This document shows, piece after piece, positions 1 through 5,652 of a DNA stretch of 5,742 bases. The stretch's first letter is position 1, and each line of letters begins with the position of its first letter. A program made the translations under genes and the position numbers. Origin of the DNA: Thiomargarita sp. (lineage in GTDB: Bacteria; Pseudomonadota; Gammaproteobacteria; Beggiatoales; Beggiatoaceae); contig JAUXCJ010000100.1 in the NCBI GenBank assembly GCA_030618965.1, positions 1-5,742 on the forward strand, read 5' to 3'. Under the pieces are notes generated by a model. The model made no database searches. It was not told the DNA's origin and saw only the letters and a program-made list of their open reading frames with translations.

Positions 1-704
1 GGGCAGTGGAATAATGTGCCGTCCGTGTCTAAAGCATAAGCGCCTTTCGCTCCCCATGTACATAATAGGCTAGCTTCTGGTGCTAATTGCCGCATTGTCC
101 GTAAAAATTGAGCAGCATTGTTTTCATTATAAGCAAAATTTTGAGCAAATGCTTTGGAAAATAATAACACATTTACTTTGCTGAATAATTTCTCAATATC
201 AGGACGGGGCTTTTCTACCTCCAATGAAACTGGCAGCGTCGGGGCTATTTGCTGAACTCGCTCTAACATACGGGCGGTTTCGACAATGTTACGCCCTTCA
301 AAATGTAACCAGTCAAAAGCATTAAGATCAATGGATTGGAAATCATCAAAGTCGAATTCTGGCAAAAGGCGGTAATGGACAATCGTCCGAGAGCCGTTAC
401 GCTGATTTAATATAATATAAGATGTGGGAACTTTGCCTTGAGATTCGATTCTACAGTTACTCGTATCAATGTGATATTGTGCCAAGTCTTCTAAAATTCG
501 CTGTCCATCAGGCTCATCTACACAAATACCGCCCCAAGTACAATGATGTCCTAATTGGCTTAAGATGACTAAAGTATTAGTCGCATTACCGCCGCGACAG
601 ACACGCTGGCTTAAAGCGCGTATCTCAGCGTCTTCTTGTGGGTAATCATTAACTGTATTGATAATATCCAGTGTGGCAATGCCAATAGCTAATATTGCGG
701 CCAT
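1..704 (-). CDS. Ketohexokinase-like PfkB-family sugar kinase (3' end cut by window edge)
   Basis: This gene runs off the left edge; 234 codons of an expected ~300 are visible. The start is ATG at 704, the first start codon after an in-frame stop that is also the trmL stop (716-714). PfkB kinases transfer phosphate from ATP to a sugar in the cytoplasm. The visible part resembles animal ketohexokinase (fructokinase): an N-terminal strand with D13, then YPQEDAEIRALSQR leading into RGGNATN (N40 and N43 match the sugar-contacting Asn of KHK), WLHFEGRN (132-139), VSLEVEKPR (159-167) and a CTWGAKGA nucleotide-site strand (215-222). The catalytic GAGD motif lies beyond the window, so activity cannot be judged. 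It follows trmL by 9 nt, so co-transcription is likely, although the Shine-Dalgarno sequence is weak. The PfkB kinase call is certain. Fructose as substrate is inferred from remembered KHK motifs; another ketose or nucleoside is possible. Confidence 0.9.
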   Translation of the reverse strand, partial: MAAILAIGIATLDIINTVNDYPQEDAEIRALSQRVCRGGNATNTLVILSQLGHHCTWGGICVDEPDGQRILEDLAQYHIDTSNCRIESQGKVPTSYIILNQRNGSRTIVHYRLLPEFDFDDFQSIDLNAFDWLHFEGRNIVETARMLERVQQIAPTLPVSLEVEKPRPDIEKLFSKVNVLLFSKAFAQNFAYNENNAAQFLRTMRQLAPEASLLCTWGAKGAYALDTDGTLFHC

Positions 705-713
705 AGTGCTAAG

Positions 714-1169
714 CTAACTAAAGCCTACTTGTTTCCACGCTTCATAAATAATCACCGCGACTGCATTAGATAAATTCATGCTGCGACGACCAGGTAACAT
801 AGGAATCCGTATCACCTGCTCAGGTGGAAATTGATCAAGCACAGTTTGCGGCAAGCCTCGCGTTTCCGGGCCGAATAAAAACGCATCTCCAGCCTGATAA
901 TTGTGATCCGCATAACAGCTTTTTCCTTTAGTTGAACATGCAAATAAGCGTGATGGTTGCACTGTTTCCAAAAAGGATTCCAGAGAATCATGTTCGACAA
1001 GATGTGCCCATTCATGATAATCAAGTCCAGCACGTTTGAGTTTTTTATTGTCCAATTCAAATCCAAGTGGATGAATTAAATGTAATTTTACCCCAGTGTT
1101 AGCACTAATACGGATGATATTACCTGTATTAGGGGGAATTTCGGGTTGGTAGAGAACACAATGAAACAT
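714..1169 (-). CDS. trmL: tRNA (cytidine(34)-2'-O)-methyltransferase TrmL
   Basis: This 151-residue protein is a stand-alone SPOUT (trefoil-knot) methyltransferase, close to the ~157 residues of E. coli TrmL. The family uses S-adenosylmethionine to methylate the ribose 2'-OH of wobble nucleotide 34 in the two tRNA-Leu isoacceptors reading UUA/UUG codons, acting in the cytoplasm as a dimer. Visible motifs are LYQPEIPPNTGNIIRISANTG (about 6-26, with the conserved Arg), RAGLDYHEW (46-54), the knot loop FGPETRGLP (99-107) and the C-terminal IPMLPGRRSMNLSNAVAV (about 122-139), which forms the SAM-binding knot. The ATG at 1169 aligns with the usual family N-terminus, although I see no strong Shine-Dalgarno sequence. 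A sugar kinase follows after 9 nt on the same strand. The identification is very secure. Confidence 0.96.
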   Translation of the reverse strand: MFHCVLYQPEIPPNTGNIIRISANTGVKLHLIHPLGFELDNKKLKRAGLDYHEWAHLVEHDSLESFLETVQPSRLFACSTKGKSCYADHNYQAGDAFLFGPETRGLPQTVLDQFPPEQVIRIPMLPGRRSMNLSNAVAVIIYEAWKQVGFS

Positions 1170-1206
1170 GTTATTGATTGATATAAATTATTACTTGAAC
1201 CAGATA

Positions 1207-1234
1207 TTTATATGCTATGTTCTGATGGTTTCAG
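1207..1234 (-). promoter_or_regulatory. Possible promoter for trmL
   Basis: Read on the minus strand, CTGAAA (1234-1229) is followed after 16 nt by TATAAA (1212-1207), a plausible sigma-70 pair. It would start transcription about 30 nt before the trmL ATG. The match is modest in an AT-rich background and lies inside the PP2C remnant, so it is a candidate only. Confidence 0.3.
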
Positions 1235-1258
1235 CGATATGCTTGAAGAAAGTGAGTT

Positions 1259-1290
1259 GCAAGGTTTGGTTTCGGCTATTCAAACCTTGC
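1259..1290 (-). terminator. 10-bp hairpin downstream of lolA, possible terminator
   Basis: GCAAGGTTTG (1259-1268) and CAAACCTTGC (1281-1290) form a perfect 10-bp inverted repeat with a 12-nt loop. It begins 22 nt past the lolA stop in the direction of lolA transcription. No T-run follows directly on the minus strand, so it is not a textbook intrinsic terminator. It could protect or pause the 3' end of the thioredoxin-lolA message. It lies within the PP2C remnant, so the repeat may also be incidental. Confidence 0.35.
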
Positions 1291-1312
1291 TACCGAAACA
1301 ATTCAATTTTTC

Positions 1313-1930
1313 TTAATTAATAATATCCACGCCTGTTGGTGGCGTGAATCTAAACACTCTGTCACGAATCCTTCGATTTCGTTTGAGTCTAGTAAAATTA
1401 ATGCGTGTTCTTTGCCCTAAACTGTCCCTAAATTCAAAACTGACTAAGGTATTATCGCGCAAGCTAATACGCATACTTTCAAACTGCGTTTTTGTTTCTT
1501 TTTTGGGAATAAGTTCTAAGAGTGTGATACCCTTTTCTTTAGATGGTAATTGATTCACAACAAAATCTGTTTCTACCTTACGATAACGACTCAGTAAAAA
1601 GGCAGGTGTTTTACCTAGTGTATTGTCTAAGGTTTTAACTGTGACTTGCTCCAAATCCTTATCATATATCCACACTTTTTTCCCATCAGCCACAATCAAT
1701 TGATAATAGGGTTTCTGATAAATCCAACGAAATTTATTAGGACGTAGGATATACATCCTACCTCTTGATTTTTCTAATAAAGAGCCATTTTCATCATAAA
1801 GATTTTGTTCAAATTTACCAGATAAAGTTTGCAAACCGTCTAAAAATTTATCCAAAGCTTCATGGGCATAAAGCAAGTTAGGTAAACACAACAAGAAAAT
1901 AACCAAGCGGTATCGTTTCATAAGCTTCAT
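1313..1930 (-). CDS. lolA: Outer-membrane lipoprotein carrier protein LolA
   Basis: LolA is the periplasmic chaperone that takes lipoproteins from the LolCDE transporter in the inner membrane and hands them to LolB at the outer membrane. From the ATG at 1930 the protein has 205 residues, normal for the family. A signal peptide (basic KRYR, hydrophobic VIFLLCLPNLL, probable cleavage after YA at residue 22) precedes the mature domain. Family hallmarks are LSGKFEQ, the RPNKFRWIYQKPYYQLIVADGK strand pair, KVWIYDKDLEQV, TPAFLL and the terminal FRFTPPTGVDII. The start is uncertain: ATG codons at 1945, 1930 and 1921 are in frame. I prefer 1930 because its ATGA overlaps the stop of the upstream thioredoxin-like gene, with GGAAAG a suitable distance upstream; this suggests translational coupling. 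No lolB or lolCDE gene is in the window. The identification is secure. Confidence 0.92.
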   Translation of the reverse strand: MKLMKRYRLVIFLLCLPNLLYAHEALDKFLDGLQTLSGKFEQNLYDENGSLLEKSRGRMYILRPNKFRWIYQKPYYQLIVADGKKVWIYDKDLEQVTVKTLDNTLGKTPAFLLSRYRKVETDFVVNQLPSKEKGITLLELIPKKETKTQFESMRISLRDNTLVSFEFRDSLGQRTRINFTRLKRNRRIRDRVFRFTPPTGVDIIN

Positions 1931-2490
1931 GCACTTACTTTCCATTTTATATTACAACCAATGCTCGGGATTTGTTCGGGATTAACCGGCTGCCTTGCTA
2001 ATACTGCGTCTAAAGCAGCACGCATATCCTCACCCGTGACAGGTACATCATTTTTGGGTCTTGAACCATCTAATTGTCCACGATAAACGCACTTTAAGTC
2101 CTTGTCAAATAAAAAGAAGTCTGGTGTACAAGCGGCTTTATAGGCTTTTGCAACCTCTTGGGTTTCGTCATACAAATAAGGGAAAGTATAGCCAAGTTGT
2201 TGTGCGACTTCTTTCATTTTTTCTGGAGAGTCATCAGGATAGTTCTCAACATCATTAGCACTGATGGCAATGAAAGAAACGCCTTTTGATTGATAATCAT
2301 TGGCAAGCTTGATTAGTTGAGCATCAATATGTTTTACATAAGGGCAATGATTGCAAATAAACATAACCATTGTCGCTACATCAGATTTTAAATCCTGAAG
2401 ATTCACTATTTCACCAGTGACGGTATTTGGTAAAGTAAAATTAGGGGCAATTGTGCCCAATGGCATCATCGTAGATGGAGTTGCAGCCAT
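1927..2490 (-). CDS. Thioredoxin-fold, peroxiredoxin-like (AhpC/TSA-type) protein
   Basis: This 187-residue protein has no signal peptide and should be cytoplasmic. It begins with a redoxin strand (LGTIAPNFTLPNTVTGEIVNL, 11-31), followed by MVMFICNHCPYVKH (41-54) carrying a CxxC redox pair, C46 and C49. FIAISANDVENYPDD (73-87), the KAACTPDFFLFD segment (118-129, with Pro123 in the cis-Pro position of the thioredoxin fold) and a C-terminal PSIGCNIKWK (175-184, C179) follow. This layout is typical of a widespread, poorly characterised thioredoxin/PRX-like family. The CxxC suggests thiol-disulfide exchange or peroxide reduction, but substrate and partner are unknown. AGAGGA lies 6 nt before the ATG at 2490, supporting this start over later Met codons at residues 8 and 9. 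It is the first gene of a coupled pair with lolA (4-nt overlap). The fold is certain, the function is not. Confidence 0.88.
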   Translation of the reverse strand: MAATPSTMMPLGTIAPNFTLPNTVTGEIVNLQDLKSDVATMVMFICNHCPYVKHIDAQLIKLANDYQSKGVSFIAISANDVENYPDDSPEKMKEVAQQLGYTFPYLYDETQEVAKAYKAACTPDFFLFDKDLKCVYRGQLDGSRPKNDVPVTGEDMRAALDAVLARQPVNPEQIPSIGCNIKWKVSA

Positions 2491-2525
2491 AAATTATCCT
2501 CTTTGTTTATAGGGTGTCTATATTA

Positions 2526-2553
2526 ATGATAGCCGTTTGTTTGCGAACTTCAA
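2526..2553 (-). promoter_or_regulatory. Sigma-70-like promoter for the thioredoxin-lolA pair
   Basis: On the minus strand TTGAAG (2553-2548) and TATCAT (2531-2526) are separated by 16 nt, matching the consensus at 4 of 6 and 5 of 6 positions. Transcription would begin near 2519, leaving a leader of about 30 nt that contains the AGAGGA ribosome binding site before the ATG at 2490. Position and spacing make this the best candidate for the upstream promoter. Confidence 0.5.
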
Positions 2554-2606
2554 GTTTTTTTAATAGAAGATTCCCTCTAAGGCAATTAAAAATTATATTA
2601 TTTATT

Positions 2607-2623
2607 TAACTTACAGTAAGTTA
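2607..2623. promoter_or_regulatory. 17-bp palindrome between divergent promoters, candidate operator
   Basis: TAACTTAC and GTAAGTTA form a perfect 8-bp inverted repeat around one central A. It sits about 54 nt upstream of the thioredoxin-gene -35 hexamer on one side and about 50 nt upstream of the lipoprotein-gene -35 hexamer on the other. That geometry and symmetry suit a dimeric regulator acting on one or both genes. I do not recognise the motif as the site of a specific regulator. The remainder of the 251-nt gap (2491-2741) is plain AT-rich sequence apart from the two promoters. Confidence 0.4.
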
Positions 2624-2673
2624 TACCTTAATTAATAAAATTTGTCTTTAAATTGTTGTCGTTAATGATATAA

Positions 2674-2702
2674 GAGACAAAACTTTTTAGAAAGATTATA
2701 AT
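2674..2702 (+). promoter_or_regulatory. Sigma-70-like promoter for the small lipoprotein gene
   Basis: GAGACA (2674-2679) and a perfect TATAAT (2697-2702) are separated by 17 nt, the optimal spacing. Transcription would begin near 2709, giving a leader of about 33 nt that contains the GGAG ribosome binding site at 2734-2737. The -35 box overlaps AGACAAA (2675-2681), which is an inverted copy of TTTGTCT at 2641-2647. Confidence 0.55.
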
Positions 2703-2741
2703 ATTTGATTAATCACAGACAAACACACAGACTGGAGATTT

Positions 2742-2972
2742 ATGATGAATATAAAAAACAATTATCAATACATAAAGCCGCTTTCGGGTGTAGCGCTTGC
2801 CTCACTTATTCTTTTTTGTGGCGGTTGTAACCAGCAATGGTTGTATGACAATGGTTGGGCAAAACCACCGGTAGAAAACCCTGAAAGTTGCAGCAAAAAA
2901 CCAAAGACAAGAGGTTGGGGTGTTCAGGAGCGTGAAAATGAGGAGCAAACTTGTCCGCAGCCTTACAATTAA
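2742..2972 (+). CDS. Small putative lipoprotein of unknown function
   Basis: I do not recognise this 76-residue protein. It has a basic N-terminus, a hydrophobic stretch GVALASLILF (16-25) and then C26-G-G-C29. C29 is the likely lipid-modified cysteine, giving a mature peptide of about 48 residues. The lipobox is unusual because the -3 position is Cys where Leu is normal. The mature part is polar, with W/Y-rich QQWLYDNGW followed by a Pro/Lys/Glu-rich tail, and it holds two further cysteines (C49 and C70) that could form a disulfide. The residue after the lipidated cysteine is Asn rather than Asp, which by the enteric +2 rule suggests sorting to the outer membrane. GGAG lies 4 nt before the first ATG (2742) and 7 nt before the second (2745), so the second may be the real start. 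A good promoter precedes it, so I believe the gene is real. Confidence 0.65.
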   Translation: MMNIKNNYQYIKPLSGVALASLILFCGGCNQQWLYDNGWAKPPVENPESCSKKPKTRGWGVQERENEEQTCPQPYN

Positions 2973-2987
2973 ATATAGGAGAACCCC

Positions 2988-3009
2988 TAGGGGCAATGGT
3001 TTGCCCCTA
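2988..3009. terminator. Hairpin between convergent genes, probable bidirectional terminator
   Basis: TAGGGGCAA (2988-2996) and TTGCCCCTA (3001-3009) make a perfect 9-bp GC-rich stem with the 4-nt loop TGGT. It lies between the stop of the lipoprotein gene (2972) and the stop of the lpxL-like gene (3015), so it could end both transcripts. Neither side has a clean T-run, only AT-rich sequence. A competing outer pairing exists, AATATAGG (2972-2979) with CCTATATT (3006-3013). Confidence 0.55.
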
Positions 3010-3014
3010 TATTA

Positions 3015-3917
3015 TTAATAGATCCCCTCCTCTCCTTTTGGTCTATCTTTAAAGCGCCGATGCACCCATAAATACTGTTCTGGTGCTTTTCTAACTTGTG
3101 CCTCAATTAATTGATTCGTCCGTAATGTATCTTGTAGTATGTCACCACTGGGAAAATTTTCCAAAGCCGGTTGTAATATCACTTGATAACCTTGATTATT
3201 TTCTAATCGTTGTGTAAAACAAGGTACAACGGCGGCACCGCTGATTTGTGCAATGCGTGAAGTTGCGGTGTTAGTCGCTGCTGGGATTCCAAAAAAATCA
3301 ACAAAAGCACTGTATTTATGTCCAAAATTTTGGTCAGTTGCAAACCATAACGGTTTATTTTGTTTGAGACTACGCAACATTTCACGTATAGCCTCACGGG
3401 GTATCGCTTTTTCAGCATGGCTTTCACGGCTTTTTTTCATAAAATATTCAACCAAAGGATTTTCATGGGGGCGATAAATACCATGAATAGCAGTATGCAT
3501 GGTTAAAAAGCGCGTACCCATTTCAAATGAGGTAAAATGGGCACTGAGCAGAATAACACCTTTACCCCGTTCCAAAGCAGCCTGTAAATGTTCTAATCCT
3601 TGGATATTTTCTAAGGATTTTAAGCGGGTATCTGGTAGCCACCATGCGCTGAACAGTTCTAACAAGCCTATGCCTAATGACTCAAAATGCTGGCGTAATA
3701 ATTGGTTTCGTTGACTGTCATTGAGTTCCGGAAAGCATAATTTTAGGTTAATATCAGCAATATTGCGACGGCGTAACGCGAATCGATAGGTGATGCGTCC
3801 AAGTTGTCGTCCTAAAGCCAGTTGCCACTTATAGGGTAAATGGATTAAACACCAGAATATTCCCATACCAGCCCATAAAGGCCAGTAACGCGGTTTTAAT
3901 AAACTTATGAGCTTCAT
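3015..3917 (-). CDS. lpxL: Lipid A biosynthesis lauroyl-type acyltransferase (LpxL/HtrB family)
   Basis: Enzymes of this family add a secondary acyl chain, usually from acyl-ACP, to Kdo2-lipid IVA at the inner face of the cytoplasmic membrane. From the ATG at 3917 the protein is 300 residues, close to the ~306 of E. coli LpxL. It opens with LLKPRYWPLWAGMG and a single hydrophobic anchor (about 12-29). The catalytic HxxxxE motif is H127-FTSF-E132. Further family blocks are YRPHENPL (148-155), WFATDQNFGH (191-200) and the C-terminal APEQYLWVHRRFKDRP (278-293), all like LpxL. An in-frame TTG at 3932 would add five residues, but neither start has a clear Shine-Dalgarno sequence; ATG fits the family better. 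It is divergent from the REC-GGDEF-EAL gene and convergent with the lipoprotein gene. Family is secure; LpxL rather than LpxM/LpxP, and chain length, are inferred. Confidence 0.9.
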   Translation of the reverse strand: MKLISLLKPRYWPLWAGMGIFWCLIHLPYKWQLALGRQLGRITYRFALRRRNIADINLKLCFPELNDSQRNQLLRQHFESLGIGLLELFSAWWLPDTRLKSLENIQGLEHLQAALERGKGVILLSAHFTSFEMGTRFLTMHTAIHGIYRPHENPLVEYFMKKSRESHAEKAIPREAIREMLRSLKQNKPLWFATDQNFGHKYSAFVDFFGIPAATNTATSRIAQISGAAVVPCFTQRLENNQGYQVILQPALENFPSGDILQDTLRTNQLIEAQVRKAPEQYLWVHRRFKDRPKGEEGIY

Positions 3918-3959
3918 AAAATTAATAGTCAATCGTCGATAAAGTAGACAGGAAAACAG

Positions 3960-5645
3960 ATGGAAACTATGAGAATTTTATTCATAGAAGAAAACTCGCA
4001 AGATTATTTGAAAATTCGTCAGATGTTGGACACGCAAGCCCCTCATTTTAACATGGATTGGGCTCAGAGTTATGAAGATGCCTCTAAACAGATTAAAAAA
4101 AATTGTTATGATGTTTGTCTAGTTAGCTGTGATTCAATCAAAAATCAACATTTAGCATCTTTGCCGGCGGAGTTCAATATACCAATAATTTTATTGGTTA
4201 ATAACAATGATTCTATTGATAGGGACTTGACAAATAAATATCAAATAGACTGGCTTTCTAAAGATGGATTGAACTGGGCGCTGATTGAGCGTTCTATCCG
4301 TTACCTTTCATTAGAACAACAGTTGGCTAACTGTAATTTATATGACCGACTTACAGAATTACCCACCCGTCATTTGTTTCTCAAACATTTGGAACAAGCA
4401 ATAGCTCGTGCTCAGCAAAGCGAGGATTATTACATTGCGGTATTATTGGTTAATTTGAATAAATTTAGGATGATTAATGCCACTTTAGGGCATAATATGG
4501 GTGACTGGTTATTGATGGAAATTACTCGTCGTTTACAAGATTATTTGTCAGAATCGGAACTGAAAACTTTCTTGGCACGCGCTTGTGGTGATGAATTCAT
4601 TATTTTACTGGATAATATGCAAGATTTGGCCGATGCCACTCAGTTAGCAGCTAATATTAATGAACTATTGGCACGTCCATTGTCATTAGTTGGCTATGAA
4701 CTAGTCACTTCTGCAAAAATCGGCATTGCTTATTACAGCGATCAAGAAGAAAGTGCAAGTTTATTACGTGATGCTGATGCTGCACTGTATCGTGCCAAAG
4801 CGATGGGGCATTCCAGTTATGCTGTCTTTAATCGTGGAATGCGTAGCAAGGTAGTTTCACGCTTGAAAATGGAAACTGATTTACATCAAGCGATTAAAAA
4901 AGAAAAGTTTGTTTTATTTTATCAGCCGCAAATTAACTTAGCTTCCAATGAACTGGTAGCGATGGAAGCTTTGATTCGCTTTTATCATCCGCAAAAAGGT
5001 CTAGTTTTGCCCAATGAATTCATTCCAGTACTTGAAGAAACTGGAGACATTATTCCTATTGGAGAATGGATTTTTCGGACAGCTTGTCAACAGTTAAAAG
5101 ATTGGTGGCTAGCTGGTTTTTTGATAAATCGTATTTGTGTAAACTTATCAGCCTATCAATTTCGTAGTAAAAATTTAATTAGGGCGATTGTAGAATCTAT
5201 TGAAAGCGCAGGCTTAGAGCCAGATAATTTGGAATTAGAAGTCACAGAAAGTTTACTGTTAGAAGATGCAGACTTTACCATTAAAACCTTGGGACATTTA
5301 AGAGATATTGGGGTTAGAGTTGCGATTGATAACTTTGGGACAGGTTATGCGTCTTTGAATTACCTAAAGCGTTTTCCGGCAGATTGCCTTAAAATTGATA
5401 GTTCATTTATCGAAGGGGGTACGCCACAAGATACCGCGATTACGATTGCAACAATTGATATGGCTCACGCCTTGGGTTTATTAGTAGTTGCTGAAGGGGT
5501 AGAAACGACAGAACAATCTGATTTTTTAAGAGATCAAGCTTGCGACTTAGCAGAGGGTGATTTGTACACTGTTCCGCTGAATCGGACTGAATCCTTAGAA
5601 TGGATTGAAGAATATGTTAAAGAACACAAAATAACACCGTTATAA
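3960..5645 (+). CDS. REC-GGDEF-EAL protein with degenerate active sites in all three domains
   Basis: This 561-residue protein is cytoplasmic, with no membrane segment. Domains are a receiver-like fold (about 4-117), GGDEF (about 125-292) and EAL (about 300-550). Such proteins normally make or break cyclic-di-GMP under phosphorelay control, but key residues have changed here. In REC the acidic pair is E10-E11 and the phospho-acceptor Asp position is S56 (YDVCLVS), though K101 remains. In GGDEF the signature is C209-GDEF, the metal-binding Asp is N165 (VNLNKF), LTGLPNR reads LTELPTR, and the RxxD inhibitory site is absent; N173 and D182 remain. In EAL E336-A-L, N395, E430, K478 and E515 are kept, but DDFGTG is D457-N458-FGTG and QGY is E532-G-D. 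I infer little or no catalysis and a ligand-binding or protein-contact role. AGGA lies 6 nt before the ATG; a second ATG at 3969 is possible. Confidence 0.92.
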   Translation: METMRILFIEENSQDYLKIRQMLDTQAPHFNMDWAQSYEDASKQIKKNCYDVCLVSCDSIKNQHLASLPAEFNIPIILLVNNNDSIDRDLTNKYQIDWLSKDGLNWALIERSIRYLSLEQQLANCNLYDRLTELPTRHLFLKHLEQAIARAQQSEDYYIAVLLVNLNKFRMINATLGHNMGDWLLMEITRRLQDYLSESELKTFLARACGDEFIILLDNMQDLADATQLAANINELLARPLSLVGYELVTSAKIGIAYYSDQEESASLLRDADAALYRAKAMGHSSYAVFNRGMRSKVVSRLKMETDLHQAIKKEKFVLFYQPQINLASNELVAMEALIRFYHPQKGLVLPNEFIPVLEETGDIIPIGEWIFRTACQQLKDWWLAGFLINRICVNLSAYQFRSKNLIRAIVESIESAGLEPDNLELEVTESLLLEDADFTIKTLGHLRDIGVRVAIDNFGTGYASLNYLKRFPADCLKIDSSFIEGGTPQDTAITIATIDMAHALGLLVVAEGVETTEQSDFLRDQACDLAEGDLYTVPLNRTESLEWIEEYVKEHKITPL

Positions 5646-5652
5646 AAAGGAG

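Larger units (their letters stand above)
1182..1316 (+). pseudogene. Remnant of a PP2C-type serine/threonine phosphatase
   Basis: This is an open stretch of about 44 codons on the strand opposite its neighbours, bounded by an in-frame TGA at 1179 and TAA at 1314. Around 1203-1250 it reads DIYMLCSDGFSDMLEESEL, which matches the late PP2C motif (D-x-y-L-L-C-S-D-G-l-t-D-m-l-s-d-e-e-I) whose SDG Asp binds a catalytic metal. Everything upstream of this motif (the RxxxED and DGxG motifs) is missing, as is the downstream DN-x-T/S segment. No frame upstream restores it, because trmL starts at 1169 on the other strand. It therefore looks like a decayed fragment and not a working gene. Its stop overlaps the lolA stop by 4 nt in a convergent arrangement (TTAATTAA). 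A short expressed peptide cannot be excluded, but I see no ribosome binding site. Confidence 0.7.

Noticed and set aside
1170..1312. A functional small protein encoded on the plus strand
   Set aside because: The frame matches only an internal slice of the PP2C domain and has no start with a ribosome binding site.
1344..1553. Plus-strand open frame antisense to lolA
   Set aside because: It lies entirely within a confidently identified gene, has no family motif and has no ribosome binding site. The same applies to the frames at 2061-2258, 2802-2996, 3203-3427, 3253-3477, 3499-3714 and 812-1066.
3917..3932. TTG start for the lpxL-like gene, adding five residues
   Set aside because: TTG at 3932 has no clear ribosome binding site, and the ATG at 3917 gives an N-terminus closer to the family. 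It remains possible.
3895..3932. Minus-strand TTGACT with CATAAG 17 nt later, resembling a promoter
   Set aside because: It would start transcription inside the lpxL coding region, past its start codon, so it cannot serve that gene.
3960..5645. Active diguanylate cyclase or phosphodiesterase
   Set aside because: Both catalytic domains lack residues that bind the essential metals or substrate, so an active-enzyme label would mislead without an assay.
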